From Firmicutes bacterium CAG:646 (lineage in GTDB: Bacteria > Bacillota > Clostridia > Lachnospirales > Lachnospiraceae), in contig HF995414.1 in the NCBI GenBank assembly GCA_000432335.1, forward strand, positions 1-9,713: DNA of 9,713 bases. The letters run 5' to 3'. A model generated the notes under the pieces. The model worked only from the letters and a program-made list of their open reading frames with translations, ran no database searches and was not told the DNA's origin. Every line of letters starts with the position of its first letter. Position 1 is the first letter of the stretch. The translations under genes and the position numbers were made by a program. Of the stretch, positions 6,503 to 9,713 are shown one piece after another.

Positions 6503-6531
6503 TACCAAGGATAAAAACAAGGAGTTTATGA

Positions 6532-6891
6532 ATGAAAAAAAGAGATATCATTGTGGCAGCCGTGGTTCTTACAGCGGCTCTTTTGTTTTGGCTTGCAGGA
6601 CAGCTTACGAAAAGAGAGCCGGAGGCTTTGCGGATCACGGTGGCGGGAGAAGTGTACGGCACGTACAGTTTAAAGGAGAATCAGAAGATTTCCATTCAGG
6701 ATACGAATGTCTGCCAGATTCAAGATGGTTATGTCACCATGACAGAGGCAGACTGCCCGGATCAGATCTGCGTACATACTGCCCGGATCTCAGAGGATGG
6801 GGGTTCTATCGTGTGCCTTCCCAATAAGATAGTACTGGAGATCGTGGGAGAAGAGAAGGATGAACCGGAGCTTGACAGTATCAGTTCCTGA
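6532..6891 (+). CDS. NusG domain II-containing membrane-anchored protein
   Basis: The 119-residue product has a short basic start, one membrane helix (about 5-23) and a small extracytoplasmic domain of the NusG_II family (about 33-107). That domain shows the usual VTMTEADCPDQICVH motif (68-82) and the later IVCLPNKIV (93-101). The cysteines at 75, 80 and 95 are family-typical; Cys61 is extra. Despite the name it is not the transcription factor NusG. The same family includes EetA of flavin-based extracellular electron transfer loci, and the gene is paired here, as often elsewhere, with a Gx transporter family gene 14 bp downstream. The molecular role is unproven; a part in membrane redox chemistry is inferred from context. 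The ATG at 6532 has AAGGAG seven bases upstream. An ATG at 6528 is in another frame. Confidence 0.88.
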   Translation: MKKRDIIVAAVVLTAALLFWLAGQLTKREPEALRITVAGEVYGTYSLKENQKISIQDTNVCQIQDGYVTMTEADCPDQICVHTARISEDGGSIVCLPNKIVLEIVGEEKDEPELDSISS

Positions 6892-6905
6892 AAGGTGGAA
6901 GTAGA

Positions 6906-7418
6906 TTGAAGAAAAAAACAGCATATCTTGGTGTTCTTTGTGCGGCAGCTATTGTGCTGGGGTACATAGAATCGCTGTTTCCTGTATTTGTGGGAGTTCC
7001 CGGGATGAAGCTGGGACTGCCCAACCTGGCGATTGTATTGATCTTATATCTCTATTCCTGGAAGGAAGCCATGGCGGTTTCAGTGGTGCGGGTTTTGGTG
7101 ATCGGATTTCTTTTTGGAAATGCTTTCAGCATTGCTTTTAGCCTTTCGGGAGGGATTTTAAGCCTTTTGTGTATGGAGGCTGCGCGGCGGTATTTGAAAC
7201 TGAGTGGTACCGGAGTAAGCATGGTGGGAGGAGTCACCCACAATCTGGGGCAGATTGTGATTGCTGTCTTTGTGGTTGAGAATGTGAGGGTAGCCTATTA
7301 TTTTTCCATTCTGGCAGTGAGCGGTCTGGTTACAGGAATTTTAATCGGTATCTTGAGCAGCGAGCTTTTGCGTCGGGTGAGAAAGGCAGTACCGGAGCTG
7401 AGAGAGGAGAAAAAATGA
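6906..7418 (+). CDS. Gx transporter family membrane protein (HepS component I-like, EetB-like)
   Basis: The 170-residue, very hydrophobic protein has about five membrane helices (roughly 6-27, 38-51, 54-90, 104-125 and 128-151). It carries the family pattern PGMKLGLPNLAIV (32-44), followed by GNAFSIAFSLSGGILSLLCM (71-90) and GGVTHNLGQI (108-117). The family was once named heptaprenyl diphosphate synthase component I and resembles ECF-type S components; EetB of extracellular electron transfer loci is a member. The start is TTG at 6906, seven bases after AAAGGTGG (6891-6898), which overlaps the stop of the preceding gene. It ends in an ATGA overlap with ruvA. Substrate or electron partner is unknown; a role with quinones, flavins or membrane electron transfer is inference from its constant NusG-II partner. 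Confidence 0.85.
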   Translation: MKKKTAYLGVLCAAAIVLGYIESLFPVFVGVPGMKLGLPNLAIVLILYLYSWKEAMAVSVVRVLVIGFLFGNAFSIAFSLSGGILSLLCMEAARRYLKLSGTGVSMVGGVTHNLGQIVIAVFVVENVRVAYYFSILAVSGLVTGILIGILSSELLRRVRKAVPELREEKK

Positions 7419-8023
7419 TCGGATATATCAAAGGAACCTTGGAAGAAATAGAGGAACAGTATATTATTGTGGAAAATCAGGGGATCGGTTATCAGATCTT
7501 TGTTCCGGGCACATCCTTTAGCGGAAGTGTTCCGGTGGGAGAAGAAGTGAAAGTGTATACGTATCTCCATGTGAAGGAAGATTTGCTGCAGCTTTACGGA
7601 TTCCCGACCCGGGATGAACTGCAGATTTTTAAACTGCTTTTGGGAGTAAATGGAATCGGACCCAAGGCGGGTTTGGGGATTTTATCGGCGCTGTCCGCAG
7701 ATGAGCTGACTTTTGCCATTTTGGCGGATGATGTGACGGCTATTTCCCGGGCGCCTGGCATCGGCAAGAAAACGGCGCAGAAACTTATTCTGGAACTGAA
7801 GGATAAGCTGAATCTGGAGGAGGCTTTTGAGCAGAGACTGGCAGGGAAAGCCCCAGATCTGGCAGTACCTGTTTCCGGGGACAGCATTCATGAGGCGGTA
7901 CAGGCATTGACTGCTTTAGGATATGGAAATGCAGACGCCCTTCGAGCAGTGAAAAAGGTAGAAGGGGCAGAACAGATGGATGTGGAAGAACTCCTGAAAG
8001 CTGCCTTAAAGAGAATGATCTGA
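7415..8023 (+). CDS. ruvA: Holliday junction branch migration protein RuvA
   Basis: RuvA binds four-way DNA junctions as a tetramer and recruits the RuvB motor. The 202 residues show domain I, an OB fold (about 1-63, opening MIGYIKGTLEE). Domain II has two helix-hairpin-helix motifs (GVNGIGPKAGLGIL, 77-90, and APGIGKKTAQKLILELKDK, 113-131). The small domain III (about 155-202, with ALTALGYGNADA) contacts RuvB. The acidic linker is short, as in Gram-positive RuvA. The ATG overlaps the stop of the Gx gene by 4 bp and is preceded by GAGAGGAG, so its translation is tied to a membrane protein gene. ruvB follows after 42 bp; ruvC is not in the window. Confidence 0.97.
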   Translation: MIGYIKGTLEEIEEQYIIVENQGIGYQIFVPGTSFSGSVPVGEEVKVYTYLHVKEDLLQLYGFPTRDELQIFKLLLGVNGIGPKAGLGILSALSADELTFAILADDVTAISRAPGIGKKTAQKLILELKDKLNLEEAFEQRLAGKAPDLAVPVSGDSIHEAVQALTALGYGNADALRAVKKVEGAEQMDVEELLKAALKRMI

Positions 8024-8065
8024 CTGCCATGATGCAGCAGAAGTGGGAAAACGGGGAGAGACAGA

Positions 8066-9064
8066 ATGGAAAAGAGAGTGATCACCACAGATATGACAGA
8101 AGAGGATATTCGGATCGAAGGTAATCTGAGACCTCAGTATCTGGAGGATTATATCGGACAGGAAAAAGCAAAACAAAATCTGAAGATTTATATAGAGGCG
8201 GCAAAGCAGAGAAAGGATTCTCTGGATCATGTACTTTTCTACGGTCCTCCGGGACTGGGGAAAACTACGCTGGCGGGGATCATTGCTAATGAGATGGGTG
8301 TCCATATGAAGGTTACTTCTGGTCCAGCCATCGAAAAACCGGGGGAGATGGCGGCGATCCTGAATAATCTGCAGGAGGGAGACGTGCTGTTTGTGGATGA
8401 GATTCATCGGCTGAACCGGCAGGTAGAGGAAGTACTCTATCCGGCGATGGAGGATTTTGCCATTGACATTATGATAGGAAAGGGAGCCAGCGCCCGTTCC
8501 ATCCGTCTGGATCTGCCCCATTTTACCCTGGTAGGCGCTACCACTCGAGCAGGACTTTTGACAGCGCCTTTGCGGGATCGTTTTGGCGTGATCCATCATC
8601 TGGAATTTTATACAGAGGAGGAACTGCAGACGATCATCCAGCACTCAGCAAAGATTTTAGGGGTAGAAATTGATGCCAAAGGGGCGGCGGAGATGGCGAA
8701 GCGATCCCGTGGAACTCCCCGTCTGGCAAATCGGCTTTTAAAACGGGTACGGGATTTTGCTCAGGTAAAATATGACGGAAAGATCACGCAGGAAGTAGCG
8801 TCCTTTGCGCTGGATCTTCTGGAGGTGGATAAGTACGGTCTGGATCAGACCGACCGGTATATTTTGCAGACGATCATGCAAAAGTTTCAGGGAGGTCCCG
8901 TGGGACTTGATACGCTGGCGGCAGCCATCGGAGAGGATTCCGGGACGATCGAAGATGTGTATGAGCCCTATTTGATCCAGCATGGATTTTTGAACAGAAC
9001 CCCCCGGGGGCGGATGGCGACAGAGCATGCGTACCATCATCTGGGGCTGGACAAACCGGAGTAG
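8066..9064 (+). CDS. ruvB: Holliday junction DNA helicase RuvB
   Basis: RuvB is the hexameric AAA+ ATPase that pulls DNA through the RuvA-bound junction. The 332 residues contain the N-terminal RPQYLEDYIGQ (22-32), Walker A GPPGLGKT (60-67) and Walker B VLFVDEIH (107-114). Sensor 1 GATTRAG (157-163) and the arginine-finger segment LRDRFG (169-174) follow, then a sensor 2 region RGTPRLANRLLKRVRD (215-230). The C-terminal winged helix ends with RTPRGRMAT (311-319). All catalytic motifs are intact. The ATG at 8066 follows GGGGAG (8053-8058) by seven bases. It is the last gene of the operon that starts at 6532; the stop at 9062-9064 is only 12 bp ahead of the -35 of the zapA promoter, and no terminator is evident there. 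Confidence 0.98.
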   Translation: MEKRVITTDMTEEDIRIEGNLRPQYLEDYIGQEKAKQNLKIYIEAAKQRKDSLDHVLFYGPPGLGKTTLAGIIANEMGVHMKVTSGPAIEKPGEMAAILNNLQEGDVLFVDEIHRLNRQVEEVLYPAMEDFAIDIMIGKGASARSIRLDLPHFTLVGATTRAGLLTAPLRDRFGVIHHLEFYTEEELQTIIQHSAKILGVEIDAKGAAEMAKRSRGTPRLANRLLKRVRDFAQVKYDGKITQEVASFALDLLEVDKYGLDQTDRYILQTIMQKFQGGPVGLDTLAAAIGEDSGTIEDVYEPYLIQHGFLNRTPRGRMATEHAYHHLGLDKPE

Positions 9065-9076
9065 TGTAAAAAAAGG

Positions 9077-9104
9077 TTGTTTTTTGAAAGAATTTGTTTA
9101 TAAT
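9077..9104 (+). promoter_or_regulatory. zapA promoter
   Basis: TTGTTT (9077-9082), a 16-base spacer and a perfect TATAAT (9099-9104) predict a start near 9111. That leaves 28 nt before the ATG at 9139 but only about 10 nt before the ATG at 9121, which favours the later start of zapA. Confidence 0.6.
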
Positions 9105-9138
9105 AGAGTTATGATACAGGATGGAGGAAGTGCCAGCG

Positions 9139-9525
9139 ATGCCAGCAAAAAATACAACGAAAGTATTGATCGGAGGAAAAATCGTCACTTTAAGCGGATA
9201 CGAAAGCGAGGAGTATCTGCAGAGAGTGGCTTCTTATATGAATCATAAAATAGCCCAGCTCAGTGAGCTTCCGGGATATAACCGTCAGCCTATGGAGACC
9301 AAAAATAATCTGCTGAGTCTGAATATCGCAGATGATTACTTTAAGGCAAAACGTCAGGCGGAGGTTTTTGAGGAAGATTCTCAGCTGAAAGATAAAGAGA
9401 TGTACGATCTGAAGCACGATCTTATCGATGCGCAGATCCAGGCAGAGAGACTTACCCAGGAGAACGAAGAATTGAAAAAACAGATTCGCAGTCTGGAAGA
9501 GGATATGGAAAATCTTTTGAAGTAA
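9139..9525 (+). CDS. zapA: Cell division protein ZapA
   Basis: ZapA binds and bundles FtsZ filaments and supports the division ring. The 128-residue product begins with the ZapA core (TTKVLIGGKIVTLSGYESEEYLQRVASY, split here as TTKVLIGGKIVTLSG, 6-20, and YESEEYLQRVASY, 21-33). It includes the helix with NLLSLNIADDYFKAK (57-71) and ends in a long charged coiled coil (about 72-128), which drives dimer and tetramer assembly. I chose the ATG at 9139 because GGAGG (9123-9127) lies 11 bases upstream and the predicted transcript start leaves a normal leader. Starting at 9121 would add MEEVPA, which is the ribosome binding site itself translated. Its length is slightly above that of short Gram-positive ZapA because of the tail. 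Confidence 0.9.
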   Translation: MPAKNTTKVLIGGKIVTLSGYESEEYLQRVASYMNHKIAQLSELPGYNRQPMETKNNLLSLNIADDYFKAKRQAEVFEEDSQLKDKEMYDLKHDLIDAQIQAERLTQENEELKKQIRSLEEDMENLLK

Positions 9526-9528
9526 AAA

Positions 9529-9672
9529 ATGTGGATCGTGGGGGCTGTTGCATTAATCATTTACTGGAATATCGAAGTATTTCGTGGAAAGATTAGTGCG
9601 GCAGCCTTCTTTTACGCAAAGGGAAGCAAAAAGACAGCCGGAAAGAACGTGGCTGGCTTACGGATAAAATAG
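9529..9672 (+). CDS. Possible 47-residue small membrane protein
   Basis: An ATG three bases after the zapA stop opens a 47-codon frame ending TAG at 9670-9672. It is the same frame as zapA. The product has a hydrophobic N-terminus (WIVGAVALIIYW, 2-13), a mixed middle with AAAFFYA (24-30) and a basic end rich in Lys, Gly and Arg. I do not recognise it. There is no good ribosome binding site, so translation would depend on reinitiation after zapA. The frame fills the space between zapA and the next gene almost exactly, which mildly favours a real gene. A chance ORF in an intergenic spacer is the alternative. Confidence 0.4.
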   Translation: MWIVGAVALIIYWNIEVFRGKISAAAFFYAKGSKKTAGKNVAGLRIK

Positions 9673-9688
9673 GTATAGGAGAAAAAAT

Positions 9689-9713
9689 ATGAAGGTAGAA
9701 TTACTTGCCCCGG
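9689..9713 (+). CDS. Start of a probable U32 family peptidase, truncated by window edge
   Basis: Eight codons are visible, reading MKVELLAP, seven bases after AGGAG (9677-9681). The start M(K)xELLAPAG is typical of U32 family peptidases/RNA hydroxylase-related proteins, which often follow zapA in Clostridia. With so little sequence, the assignment rests on this signature and the neighbourhood; that a gene starts here is much surer than its identity. Confidence 0.6.

Noticed and set aside
8006..8644. 212-codon minus-strand frame opposite ruvB
   Set aside because: It is a shadow of ruvB with no domain, no ribosome binding site and no promoter.
9065..9098. A-run/T-run pairing after ruvB as a terminator
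   Set aside because: The stem would be only A-T pairs around a GGTTG loop, too weak, and the T run forms part of the zapA promoter region.
9121..9138. Earlier ATG start for zapA
   Set aside because: It would lie about 10 nt from the predicted transcript start and translate the GGAGG that serves the ATG at 9139.

Overview
The window looks like chromosomal DNA of an anaerobic, low-to-mid GC Gram-positive bacterium of class Clostridia, most likely a Lachnospiraceae-type organism. The evidence is the clostridial rnfCDGEAB gene order, strong AGGAGG-type ribosome binding sites ahead of almost every gene, free use of GTG and TTG starts, a CmpB-family membrane gene, and a nearby zapA followed by what looks like a U32 peptidase start. 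The species assignment is inference. No mobile element, CRISPR array, tRNA or rRNA was seen.

Layout. (1) Positions 1-181, minus strand: the first 60 codons of an RNase H-like DEDD exonuclease (YprB type), running off the left edge. (2) 182-342: a divergent intergenic region with candidate promoters. (3) 343-6249, plus strand: a tightly packed seven-gene block. It holds a CmpB-family membrane protein and then rnfC, rnfD, rnfG, rnfE, rnfA and rnfB. Junctions are 15 bp, 8-bp overlap, 8-bp overlap, 4-bp overlap, 4-bp overlap and a 12-bp gap. (4) 6250-6531: a 282-bp non-coding gap. It contains a long imperfect palindrome (6342-6435), a plus-strand-specific hairpin with a U tract, a minus-strand-specific hairpin with a U tract, and a good extended -10 promoter for the next operon. 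(5) 6532-9064: a second operon of a NusG domain II membrane protein, a Gx transporter family membrane protein, ruvA and ruvB. (6) 9077-9713: a promoter, zapA, a possible 47-codon small ORF, and the first codons of a probable U32 family peptidase.

How the genes work together. The six Rnf subunits form the membrane ferredoxin:NAD+ oxidoreductase, which couples electron transfer to Na+ or H+ translocation. The sequences carry all the expected cofactor sites. These are the RnfB and RnfC [4Fe-4S] cysteines, the RnfD and RnfG SGAT flavinylation threonines, and the paired intramembrane cysteines of RnfA and RnfE. The NusG domain II/Gx pair downstream belongs to the same families as the EetA/EetB pair of flavin-based extracellular electron transfer loci, so the whole left two thirds may be an electron-transport neighbourhood. 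RuvAB (Holliday junction migration) and ZapA (FtsZ-ring support) are housekeeping genes that share transcripts or borders with it.

No clearly new system is visible. The observations most worth checking are the structured 6250-6470 gap, the four-cysteine tail of RnfE, the EetAB-like pair beside Rnf, and the small ORF directly after zapA.
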